DNA of 5,160 nt from Actinomycetota bacterium. Lineage in GTDB: Bacteria > Actinomycetota > Acidimicrobiia > Acidimicrobiales > Ilumatobacteraceae. Where the stretch lies: NCBI GenBank assembly GCA_005801025.1, contig SYDZ01000099.1, forward strand, positions 1 through 5,160, given 5' to 3'. Shown piece by piece: positions 1 through 5,160 of this stretch. Position numbers and translations under genes: made by a program. The first letter of the stretch is position 1. Every line of letters begins with the position of its first letter. A model generated the notes under the pieces. That model did no database searches and was not told where the DNA came from. It was given only the letters and a program-made list of their open reading frames with translations.

Positions 1-324
1 ACGATCAGGCACCAATTGGTCAACTGCTTCCAAAACGGAACTTGCTTGCGTCATCGCATCCAAGTTGCCAAAAACAGTTCCGTGTGAATCCACACTTTCA
101 ACCTGACTGACGATATCTAAATCGCGTCCCCGATGGAACTGCACCGCCACATGCGAAAGTGGCTCAAGGCGGCCCCCAAACTTTGATCGCGTTTTGCGAA
201 TTCCTTTCGCCACTGCCCGCACTTTGCCGTGATTCTCTGTCAGGAAAATCACAATTCTGTCCGATTCACCTAATTTATATGTGCGTAGAACTATGCCCGT
301 GTCCCGGTACAAGCGCGAGGTCAC
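1..324 (-). CDS. recO: DNA repair protein RecO, N-terminal part (runs off the left edge)
   Basis: RecO helps load RecA onto single-stranded DNA in the RecF pathway (family knowledge). The reverse complement of 324-1 is open for 108 codons and starts with GTG at 324-322. It has the typical RecO OB-fold start: residues 6-20 read YRDTGIVLRTYKLGE, followed by SDRIVIFLTENHGKVRAVAKG (split here as SDRIVIFLTE + NHGKVRAVAKG) and KFGGRLEPLSHV near residues 48-59. This matches the usual pattern of 'TxAIVLRxxxLGExDRIV..T...GKxRAVAKG'. The helical and zinc-binding C-terminal part lies outside the window. The GTG overlaps the stop codon of the upstream gene as GTGA, so translation is probably coupled. Linkage of recO to a uppS-family gene is common in actinobacteria, which supports the call. 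It is too truncated to judge whether the rest of the gene is intact. Confidence 0.93.
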   Translation of the reverse strand, partial: MTSRLYRDTGIVLRTYKLGESDRIVIFLTENHGKVRAVAKGIRKTRSKFGGRLEPLSHVAVQFHRGRDLDIVSQVESVDSHGTVFGNLDAMTQASSVLEAVDQLVPDR

Positions 325-941
325 GGGTCAACACCACCGAAACGCCGTTCTCGTGAAGCGAACTCGGCGATCGCAATGTGAATGTCTTGCGAGTGCAAAT
401 CTGCCCACGAACGAGCAATGAAAACTATCTCGCTGTAAGCCAATTCCCACATCAATGAACGCGGCAAGCGATCGGGAGGCCCAAGTACAACAACTAGATC
501 TGGTTCGCCAGCCTCTCCGAACAACACCGCATCCAATGACAATTCGGTGATCTCTTGAGATTCGTCCCAGTCCCCAAGAACTGAACAAAGCCGCATCCGA
601 CCATCGCTAAAAGGATGCGTCGTGATCTGCACACCATCAATGATCAGAGACTCGGGCAGATCCCCCCATTGCGCCTTACTTGATGACTCGGTAAGGCCCG
701 TGTCGTACGGGTGCACCGAGATAAATCGCGCTCCAGAGGCCTTGCCAGCACCAGCCAAACTCTCGAGCCGGCTCCGCCACTGCAACGCATTAAAACTGCG
801 CCATTCCTCGATAGAACCACCTGCAACAACAATGTGCCTCAACGATGAAATACCCAACTCCGGTGTTTGCCCGCGAGGCTTAAAGACTCGGCGAAAAAGT
901 GGCGACATATCGTCTATTGTTGCCGATGGAAGAGCACTCAA
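321..941 (-). CDS. Non-catalytic cis-prenyltransferase homologue (NgBR/Nus1-like subunit)
   Basis: A 206-aa protein with the UppS fold signature but a dead active site. Residues 35-41 (LRHIVVAGG) align with the HVAxIMDGNGRW motif, but the catalytic Asp and the DGNGRW loop are gone. The FSxENW motif is replaced near FISVHPYD (73-80). The RTxGExRxSNFLLWQ block has become LGPPDRLPRSLMWELAYSEI (153-172). In contrast, AYSE (Glu171, at the place of E. coli UppS Glu213) and the C-terminal RERRFGG (197-203) are kept. This resembles human NUS1, which as I recall it has a 'GPxD...W...TEIV' block and a C-terminal RxG. It occupies the usual uppS place just upstream of recO (4-nt overlap) and is divergent from the catalytic homologue. 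The listed start is TTG at 941-939; ATG at 908-906 (195 aa) is an alternative. Neither has a clear Shine-Dalgarno. The reading frame is unbroken and the tail conserved, so it is not an obvious pseudogene. The partner role is inferred. Confidence 0.82.
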   Translation of the reverse strand: MSALPSATIDDMSPLFRRVFKPRGQTPELGISSLRHIVVAGGSIEEWRSFNALQWRSRLESLAGAGKASGARFISVHPYDTGLTESSSKAQWGDLPESLIIDGVQITTHPFSDGRMRLCSVLGDWDESQEITELSLDAVLFGEAGEPDLVVVLGPPDRLPRSLMWELAYSEIVFIARSWADLHSQDIHIAIAEFASRERRFGGVDP

Positions 942-1015
942 TGGAGATAGTTGAGCCCATGTGTGGAGTAATCAATGACAGCCGCGCGGCCCTCAGGCAA
1001 GTACCGTAGGGACTC
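942..1015. promoter_or_regulatory. Divergent intergenic region between the two cis-prenyltransferase homologues
   Basis: These 74 bases must hold the promoters of both divergent genes, unless the minus gene starts at ATG 908, which would lengthen the region. On the minus strand, TTGATT (975-970) and AACTAT (952-947) are 17 nt apart and would start RNA close to the TTG start codon at 941. They are weak matches to the -35 and -10 boxes. On the plus strand, TAGGGA at 1007-1012 lies just before ATG 1016, with a spacing that is short for a Shine-Dalgarno. A 16-codon open stretch from ATG 959 ends at an in-frame TAG (1007-1009), three codons before the plus-strand start. No palindrome or operator is obvious. 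Confidence 0.4.
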
Positions 1016-1681
1016 ATGCATGTGGCTTGCATTATGGATGGCAACGGGAGATGGGCGCAAAGACGCGGACTACCGCGTATCGCTGGCCATACCCAAGGTG
1101 AAGAGAATCTTGCGGCAGTGGTCCGCCTCTGCGTGGCGCGCAATGTTGATTACCTCACGGTTTTTGGCTTTTCCACTGAAAACTGGATCCGACCTCGCAA
1201 AGAGGTACGTCATATTTTGAGCCTTCACAAGAGACTCTTTGGGCGAGTCAAAGAACTTAATGAACTCAACGTCCGAGTCAGTTGGATCGGGCGGCGCTTC
1301 AAGGATCCAACGGCCAGAACACCGCGCTTTGTCCAAAGAGCCATACGTCAGGCCATCTCAGATACCTCTGCCAACACTGGGATGACTCTGACTGTCGCCT
1401 TTGATTACGGAAGTCGAGCCGAAATCGCCGAGGCAGCCAGACTCTTGCATGATCGCGGTCTGCCTCCCACGATTGACAACCTTGGCCAACAGATGTACCT
1501 CCCCCAAATGCCCAACGTGGATGTTGTCGTACGAACTTCAGGCGAACGGCGACTCTCAAACTTCTTACTCTGGCAGTCCAATGGTGCCCCCATTCACTTC
1601 ACCACCAATACATGGCCCGAGTACTCCGCCGAGGATCTTGACCAAGCACTGGCGCTTGCCCGACGAGTTCATCCATCCTAA
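1016..1681 (+). CDS. uppS: Isoprenyl diphosphate synthase, catalytic cis-prenyltransferase (UppS family)
   Basis: The family adds isopentenyl diphosphate units in cis to an allylic primer, giving the polyprenyl (usually undecaprenyl or decaprenyl) diphosphate that carries cell-wall precursors. In this 221-aa protein, HVACIMDGNGRWA is at 2-14 (Asp8 matches catalytic Asp26 of E. coli), GFSTENWIRP at 51-60, DYGSR at 130-134 (usually NYGGR), and RTSGERRLSNFLLWQ at 173-187 (Arg173, Arg179 and Ser181 match the pyrophosphate-binding residues). Two things are odd. After FLLWQ comes SNGAPIHF, so Pro192 replaces the Mg-binding Glu213 of E. coli. The chain also stops at RRVHPS, before the RRFGG tail that homodimeric bacterial enzymes have. 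The same losses are seen in the eukaryotic catalytic subunit DHDDS. ATG 1016 sits directly before the first motif; an in-frame TAG at 1007 prevents extension, so the usual 15-25 residue N-terminal segment is missing. It probably needs the divergent neighbour as partner (inference). Confidence 0.93.
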   Translation: MHVACIMDGNGRWAQRRGLPRIAGHTQGEENLAAVVRLCVARNVDYLTVFGFSTENWIRPRKEVRHILSLHKRLFGRVKELNELNVRVSWIGRRFKDPTARTPRFVQRAIRQAISDTSANTGMTLTVAFDYGSRAEIAEAARLLHDRGLPPTIDNLGQQMYLPQMPNVDVVVRTSGERRLSNFLLWQSNGAPIHFTTNTWPEYSAEDLDQALALARRVHPS

Positions 1682-1696
1682 AAAACATATATCTGT

Positions 1697-1722
1697 CAAC
1701 TGTGAACTACGGTTCACAGTTG
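1697..1722. promoter_or_regulatory. Perfect 11-bp palindrome, probable LexA (SOS) box before dinG
   Basis: CAACTGTGAAC (1697-1707) and GTTCACAGTTG (1712-1722) are exact inverted repeats around TACG. The core GAAC-N4-GTTC is the half-site layout of the LexA box known from Bacillus and Mycobacterium (GAACNNNNGTTC type). It lies directly upstream of dinG, a classical SOS gene in E. coli. A possible -10 box, TATATC at 1688-1693, would place the transcription start inside the palindrome, a repressing position; no good -35 box is visible. As RNA the same sequence would fold into a stable hairpin with a C(UACG)G tetraloop, so a role in RNA stability or as a weak terminator of uppS is possible. No T-run follows it. 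LexA control is inferred from sequence and position. Confidence 0.62.
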
Positions 1723-1727
1723 TGTCT

Positions 1728-3644
1728 GTGCCTCGTAGGAAAATAAATCTCTCTGATGCGATGGAGATTGCCACCACAGCGCTACCCAATGCAGAAAGTC
1801 GCCCAGGGCAAAAGGAAATGGCTCAAGCCGTCGAAGAGGCTCTGCAGAATGGGATTCATCTCGTCGTTCAGGCAGGCACAGGCACGGGCAAAACGATTGC
1901 CTACCTCGTACCAGCAATTCTCAGTGGAAAACGTATTGTCATCAGCACGGCCACCAAGGCCCTTCAGGATCAATTGGCGAAAAAAGACTTGCCCTTTCTC
2001 GCCGAGCAGCTGGGACCATATCTCAACCGCGAGATTTCATTTGCCGTCCTTAAGGGTCGTAGCAATTACGTCTGCATGCAGCGTGTTGCAGAACTGCATC
2101 TTTCAGAGGAGAAAAAACGCGACGACTCACCCACACTGTTAGAAGTCGAAGAAATGTCGGACTCGACCAAACGCGAGGTTGCCAAGATCGCCACATGGGC
2201 GCAAACAAGCACATCGGGCGACATGGATGAAATCACGTGGTCCCCCAGTGACCGTGCCACGAGCGCCGTCAGCGTTGGTAGCGATGAGTGCCCAGGAGCG
2301 CGTCGCTGTCCACAAGGCGGTCAATGCTTCTCCGAACTGGCCCGATTGCGCGCCGGTGAAGCAGAAATCGTGGTTGTCAATACATACCTCTATGGGCTTC
2401 ATGTTGCCGCCGATGGCGAGCTTCTTCCCGAGCATGATGTACTCATCGTGGATGAGGCCCATGGATTAGAAGACATCATGAGTAGCACTGTTGGCGTCTC
2501 CATGTCGGCGGGTAATTTCAACTCCTTCGCTGGAATCACCAAACGAATCGTTGCTGATCCAAAAACGATTTCAGACATAGTCGATATCGGACACATGCTC
2601 AATGAAGTCCTTCAAACAGATGTTGGAAAGCGGATCAGTGCACCTTTACCCAATGAAGTGACATCCGTATTGGCTGCGGGACGCAGAGTGGTCGCAAAAG
2701 TTTTAGACATCCTGCGCATTATTGAGACAAAAGATGACGATGGCAATCAACGCAAGTTGCGCGCTCAGACCATGGCTACACGCCTTGCGGAAACTCTCGA
2801 TACTGCTCTGCAGACCAATGAGACTCATGTTCCCTTCGTGTCGGGAACCCCTGATCGACCCATTTTGGAAATCGCCCCATTGAACGTCGGTCCGACTCTG
2901 AGTGCTGGCATTTGGCAAAAGACAACGGCGGTTTTGACAAGTGCCACGATCCCCACGAATATGCCCCAACGTATTGGGTTACCCAATGACAAGGTCAATA
3001 CGTTGGATGTCGAGAGCCCATTTGACTATCAAGCACATGCAGTGTTGTACTGCTCGGGGCACCTTCCAAATCCTAATGATCCTTCATTCGGCGCTCTGAT
3101 GCATGAAGAACTTTTTCACCTCATCAAGGCCGCTGGCGGTCGCACTCTGGCACTGTTTACGAGTATTGCCAAAATGAATGCGGCCGCCGCCGCACTACGC
3201 GACCGACTTCCACACACGATCTTCACGCAAGGCGAATACAAGAAAACACAGATCTTAAAACTATTCAGTGAAGATGAATCCTCGTGTCTGTTTGCCACGC
3301 AAGGATTCTTTCAAGGGATTGATATTCCTGGGCGCACCCTGTCATTAGTGACTCTTGATCGCATTCCGTTTCCCCGTCCAGATGATCCTCTGATCAAGGC
3401 CCGCCGTGAGGCAGTTGGTCCAAGTGCCTTCCGAGACATTGATTTACCACGCGCCGCAACGAGTTTGGCTCAAGCCACAGGTCGACTAATACGCAATGCA
3501 ACCGACCGAGGAGTAGTGGCCGTTTTTGATTCTCGCCTAGCCAACTCTGGCTATAAAAGCACAATCTTGAACGCTATGCCCAAGATGCGACGTACCTTAA
3601 TTCGCTCTGAGGCTGAGGATTTCCTACGCACGATCACCGAGTAA
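1728..3644 (+). CDS. dinG: DinG-family ATP-dependent DNA helicase with Fe-S cluster
   Basis: Superfamily 2, XPD/DinG-like 5'-3' helicase, which in the family unwinds D-loops, R-loops and forked DNA during repair. Counting from GTG 1728 (638 aa), RPGQ is at 25-28, Walker A AGTGTGKT at 49-56, motif Ia STATKALQDQL at 73-83, the four Fe-S cysteines Cys116, Cys188, Cys194 and Cys200 between motifs Ia and II, DEAH at 242-245, QGFFQGID at 525-532 and motif VI QATGRLIR at 582-589. All key elements are present and there is no exonuclease domain. The frame is open far upstream, inside uppS, but homology begins only near LSDAMEIA. Possible starts are GTG 1722, GTG 1728 and ATG 1761; none has a good Shine-Dalgarno. 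I prefer 1728 because it keeps the N-terminal helix seen in actinobacterial DinG. It lies 46 bases after uppS, on the same strand, and is probably SOS-controlled through the palindrome just upstream. It ends 20 bases from the convergent regulator gene; no terminator is visible between them. Confidence 0.93.
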   Translation: MPRRKINLSDAMEIATTALPNAESRPGQKEMAQAVEEALQNGIHLVVQAGTGTGKTIAYLVPAILSGKRIVISTATKALQDQLAKKDLPFLAEQLGPYLNREISFAVLKGRSNYVCMQRVAELHLSEEKKRDDSPTLLEVEEMSDSTKREVAKIATWAQTSTSGDMDEITWSPSDRATSAVSVGSDECPGARRCPQGGQCFSELARLRAGEAEIVVVNTYLYGLHVAADGELLPEHDVLIVDEAHGLEDIMSSTVGVSMSAGNFNSFAGITKRIVADPKTISDIVDIGHMLNEVLQTDVGKRISAPLPNEVTSVLAAGRRVVAKVLDILRIIETKDDDGNQRKLRAQTMATRLAETLDTALQTNETHVPFVSGTPDRPILEIAPLNVGPTLSAGIWQKTTAVLTSATIPTNMPQRIGLPNDKVNTLDVESPFDYQAHAVLYCSGHLPNPNDPSFGALMHEELFHLIKAAGGRTLALFTSIAKMNAAAAALRDRLPHTIFTQGEYKKTQILKLFSEDESSCLFATQGFFQGIDIPGRTLSLVTLDRIPFPRPDDPLIKARREAVGPSAFRDIDLPRAATSLAQATGRLIRNATDRGVVAVFDSRLANSGYKSTILNAMPKMRRTLIRSEAEDFLRTITE

Positions 3645-3664
3645 GTACCGAAAACAATGATCCC

Positions 3665-4357
3665 TCAGATGACTGGCATGAGTCGATAACCGATCCCGCG
3701 TACCGTGACTATCAGACGCGGGTCATCCGGCTGATCTTCAATCTTGACGCGTAGTCTGCGAACATGGGCGTCAACTAAACGGCTGTCACCGAGATAGTCG
3801 TAACCCCACACTCGTTCGAGCAGTTGATCACGCGACAAAACAATGTTTGGATGATCTGCAAACTCACACAATAAGTTGAATTCTGTTTTAGTGAGAGAGA
3901 CCTCCTTGCCACCTTTAAAGACAAGTCCTTGATCTCGACGGACATCAATATCACCAAAAATCTCACTTGGCGCTGTTGAGTCGGCAGCACCAACTAACTG
4001 GGCGCGTCGCAAATGTGCACGAATCCGCGCGGCCAACTCCTTGGGTACGACAGGTTTCGTCACATAGTCGTCGGCTCCCGCCTCAAGACCTGCCACCATG
4101 TCGTGGGTGTCCGTCTGAGCCGTCACCATAATGATCGGAACGATTGACATCGCCCGCAAGGCCCGACAGACATCGAAACCCGATATATCGGGTAACCGAA
4201 GATCCAAGAGCACCAGGTCAGGTTCTTCGGCATGGAAAGCCGCCAAACCGCTCCGCCCATCAGCGGCCTCTCGTACCCGATACCCCTCGTCTTCAAGAAC
4301 TAGGCGTAATGCCAGTCGAATATGGTCGTCATCTTCAATAAAGAGCAGGGAGTTCAC
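3665..4357 (-). CDS. OmpR/PhoB-family two-component response regulator
   Basis: A 230-aa cytoplasmic DNA-binding regulator, phosphorylated by a sensor kinase. The receiver domain spans about 1-118: acidic pair Asp9/Asp10 in FIEDDD, phospho-acceptor Asp52 in DLVLLDLRLPD, Thr79 in IIMVTAQ, and Tyr98/Lys101 in DDYVTKP. A linker of about 15 residues follows. The winged-helix domain covers about 132-228, with SLTKTEFNLL (154-163), LSRDQLLERVWGY, DSRLVDAHVRRLRVKIE and the closing TVRGIGYRL hairpin. Length and order are standard and nothing is missing. It resembles MtrA- and CseB-type regulators of actinobacteria, but I cannot assign a specific orthologue. The start is GTG at 4357-4355 without a convincing Shine-Dalgarno, so the mRNA may be nearly leaderless. 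The likely partner kinase is the divergent gene starting at 4589. Confidence 0.95.
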   Translation of the reverse strand: MNSLLFIEDDDHIRLALRLVLEDEGYRVREAADGRSGLAAFHAEEPDLVLLDLRLPDISGFDVCRALRAMSIVPIIMVTAQTDTHDMVAGLEAGADDYVTKPVVPKELAARIRAHLRRAQLVGAADSTAPSEIFGDIDVRRDQGLVFKGGKEVSLTKTEFNLLCEFADHPNIVLSRDQLLERVWGYDYLGDSRLVDAHVRRLRVKIEDQPDDPRLIVTVRGIGYRLMPVI

Positions 4358-4366
4358 TGAGGCATT

Positions 4367-4395
4367 CTTATCCAGAAAAACATTTTGTTACACAA
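4367..4395 (-). promoter_or_regulatory. Candidate promoter of the response regulator gene
   Basis: On the minus strand, TTGTGT (4395-4390) and GATAAG (4372-4367) are separated by 17 nt. RNA would begin about 2 nt before the GTG at 4357, giving an almost leaderless mRNA; that is common in actinobacteria and fits the lack of a Shine-Dalgarno. The -10 match is only partial, so this is a weak prediction. Confidence 0.3.
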
Positions 4396-4396
4396 A

Positions 4397-4543
4397 ACGC
4401 ACACTTTGCGTACTTTCTCATCACACAGTCTTGCGAGACTCATCTCGTTCACGCTGGCGTGGTGGGGGTCTTCCTCCCCCTGATCCTCACCTCCCAGCGT
4501 GCCCTGTCTCGCCCGGTTCGCTGGCTCATTGCCCGAGCCGGGC
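4397..4543. other. Cluster of inverted repeats in the divergent intergenic region (possible structured RNA or operator)
   Basis: The 231-base gap between the regulator and kinase genes (4358-4588) has no convincing ORF but holds several inverted repeats. (a) ACGCA 4397-4401 with TGCGT 4407-4411, followed on the minus strand by TTTTGTGT, a weak terminator-like form. (b) CGAGA 4434-4438 with TCTCG 4443-4447. (c) ACGCTGG 4451-4457 with CCAGCGT 4494-4500, enclosing GGTGGGG 4461-4467 with CCTCACC 4485-4491 (one G-T pair); a competing GGGGG/CCCCC stem is at 4464-4468/4476-4480. (d) 4511-4520 with 4534-4543, a 10-bp stem with one G-T pair. I do not recognise a known RNA family. It could be a 5' leader of either gene, a small RNA on either strand, or binding sites for the regulator. 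Confidence 0.4.
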
Positions 4544-4547
4544 GATT

Positions 4548-4553
4548 TATATT
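4548..4553 (+). promoter_or_regulatory. Possible -10 box for the sensor kinase gene
   Basis: TATATT lies 35 bases before the GTG at 4589 and directly after the inverted repeat ending at 4543. No good -35 box is found at the right distance: TTGCCC at 4529-4534 is too close (13 nt). The same A+T-rich patch reads TATAAA on the minus strand, so it could equally serve a leftward transcript. Confidence 0.25.
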
Positions 4554-4588
4554 CTGCGGCGAACCCAAAACTGGGCAAGGATAGGAAG

Positions 4589-5160
4589 GTGCAATTTCCT
4601 TCTCGCCTTCGCAAACTGAGCCTCCGAAGTCGGGTCACTCTGCTTTTCCTAGCGACGGGGCTTTTAGCGTCCCTGTCGCTTTCAGCGGTGAGTTATGTCA
4701 GTGCCCGTTCGTATCTACTCGAACGGCGCACCGAAATCGTTGAGCGTCAGTCCTTCAATAATGCTCAGTTGATCCGCCTTCAATTACGCACCCGTCGTTC
4801 ACAGGCATTTGAACTCATCTCCGGTATCAGAACCGAGCAGAATGGGTTTTCGGTTCTTCATCTAACTCCCGAGGATCTTTACTTCTCCCAAGATATTCGA
4901 TACACCCAACAGGTTTTTCCTCCTGAACTTGTGGTCTCCACACTTGCCGGAACGACCTCCCGCCAACGCTTCTCGATTGATGGTCAACCGTACATAGCGG
5001 TCGGCGTCTTTATCGCCGAGATCAACGCCGCGTACTTTGAAGCCTTTCCTTTGACTAATGAGCAACGGACTCTGAATGCGATTGGGTCGGCGCTATTTCT
5101 TGGAATCATCATCGCTGGTGCTCTGTCATCTCTCGGTGGAGTGTGGGCCAGTCGTCGTCT
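4589..5160 (+). CDS. Sensor histidine kinase, N-terminal sensor part (runs off the right edge)
   Basis: The frame is open for 190 codons from GTG 4589 to the edge. AAGGA at 4577-4581, 7 nt before the GTG, is a good Shine-Dalgarno and decides the start. A basic N-terminus (RLRKLSLRSR, 6-15) is followed by TM1 at about 16-38, an extracytoplasmic stretch of roughly 125 residues (about 39-162) without a domain I recognise, and TM2 at about 163-186. It then enters ASRR, the usual beginning of a HAMP linker. This is the standard layout of actinobacterial two-component sensor kinases; the dimerisation (H-box) and ATPase domains would lie beyond the window. The identity as a kinase rests on topology and on the response regulator gene next door, because no catalytic motif is visible here. 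It is divergent from the regulator rather than in one operon with it. Confidence 0.78.
   Translation, partial: MQFPSRLRKLSLRSRVTLLFLATGLLASLSLSAVSYVSARSYLLERRTEIVERQSFNNAQLIRLQLRTRRSQAFELISGIRTEQNGFSVLHLTPEDLYFSQDIRYTQQVFPPELVVSTLAGTTSRQRFSIDGQPYIAVGVFIAEINAAYFEAFPLTNEQRTLNAIGSALFLGIIIAGALSSLGGVWASRR

Noticed and set aside
321..941. The UppS-like gene as a decayed pseudogene
   Set aside because: The frame is intact over 206 codons, there is tight overlap with recO, and the tail RERRFGG and AYSE are kept while only active-site motifs are lost. This is selective loss rather than random decay.
975..1220. Open frame on the plus strand overlapping the start of uppS
   Set aside because: It is a shifted frame over the conserved UppS motifs and its own translation shows no family resemblance.
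1697..1722. Palindrome as an intrinsic terminator of uppS
   Set aside because: The stem is good but no T-run follows on the plus strand, and the GAAC-N4-GTTC core at the dinG promoter fits an operator better. A minor termination effect cannot be excluded.
1401..1727. Upstream extension of the dinG reading frame inside uppS
   Set aside because: The frame is open, but the translated sequence has no helicase homology and lies under the well-conserved UppS C-terminal coding sequence. The DinG similarity begins only after about 1740.
4451..4500. Hairpin as part of a bacterial SRP RNA (minus strand has GGAGGAAGA in a loop)
   Set aside because: The conserved helix-8 features (GGAA tetraloop closed by C-G and the opposing AGCA) are not in the right places.
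4131..4619. Plus-strand open frame of 162 codons across the regulator start and the intergenic region
   Set aside because: It is antisense to the receiver domain, rich in Arg and Ser as expected from a shadow frame, and has no recognisable domain.
4354..4638. Minus-strand open frame of 94 codons in the regulator-kinase gap
   Set aside because: It is antisense to the kinase start and passes through the inverted repeats; composition and content give no sign of a real protein.

Overview
The window looks like chromosomal core-gene DNA from an actinobacterium with about half G+C. My best guess is the class Acidimicrobiia. This is inference from three things: the recO/cis-prenyltransferase linkage, the style of the DinG and response-regulator proteins, and genes that start with GTG/TTG and lack a clear Shine-Dalgarno. 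No rRNA, tRNA, transposase or CRISPR array is visible.

Layout. (1) Bases 1-324, minus strand: the first 108 residues of RecO (recombination mediator); the gene runs off the left edge. (2) Bases 321-941, minus strand: a protein of about 206 aa overlapping the recO start by 4 nt (GTGA). It is a cis-prenyltransferase homologue that has lost the catalytic motifs but keeps the C-terminal RERRFGG tail, and it resembles the non-catalytic NgBR/Nus1 subunits of eukaryotes. (3) Bases 942-1015: a short divergent promoter region. (4) Bases 1016-1681, plus strand: an isoprenyl diphosphate synthase (UppS family) with the catalytic motifs intact but without the C-terminal RxG tail. (5) Bases 1697-1722: a perfect 11-bp palindrome around GAAC-N4-GTTC, a probable LexA (SOS) box. 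(6) About 1728-3644, plus strand: DinG-family Fe-S helicase. (7) Bases 3665-4357, minus strand: OmpR-family response regulator, convergent with dinG. (8) Bases 4358-4588: a divergent intergenic region rich in inverted repeats. (9) Bases 4589-5160, plus strand: N-terminal part of a sensor histidine kinase, cut by the right edge.

How the genes work together. The main result is the divergent pair at 321-1681. One protein keeps the active site but lacks the C-terminal tail and the Mg-binding Glu of homodimeric bacterial UppS. The other keeps the tail and the Glu but has lost the active site. This is the same complementary pattern as eukaryotic DHDDS/NUS1 (Rer2/Nus1), so I propose a bacterial heteromeric cis-prenyltransferase making the polyprenyl carrier lipid for the cell wall. 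Next to it, dinG appears to be under SOS control, with recO as a second DNA-repair gene. The regulator and kinase at the right are probably a cognate two-component pair arranged divergently.
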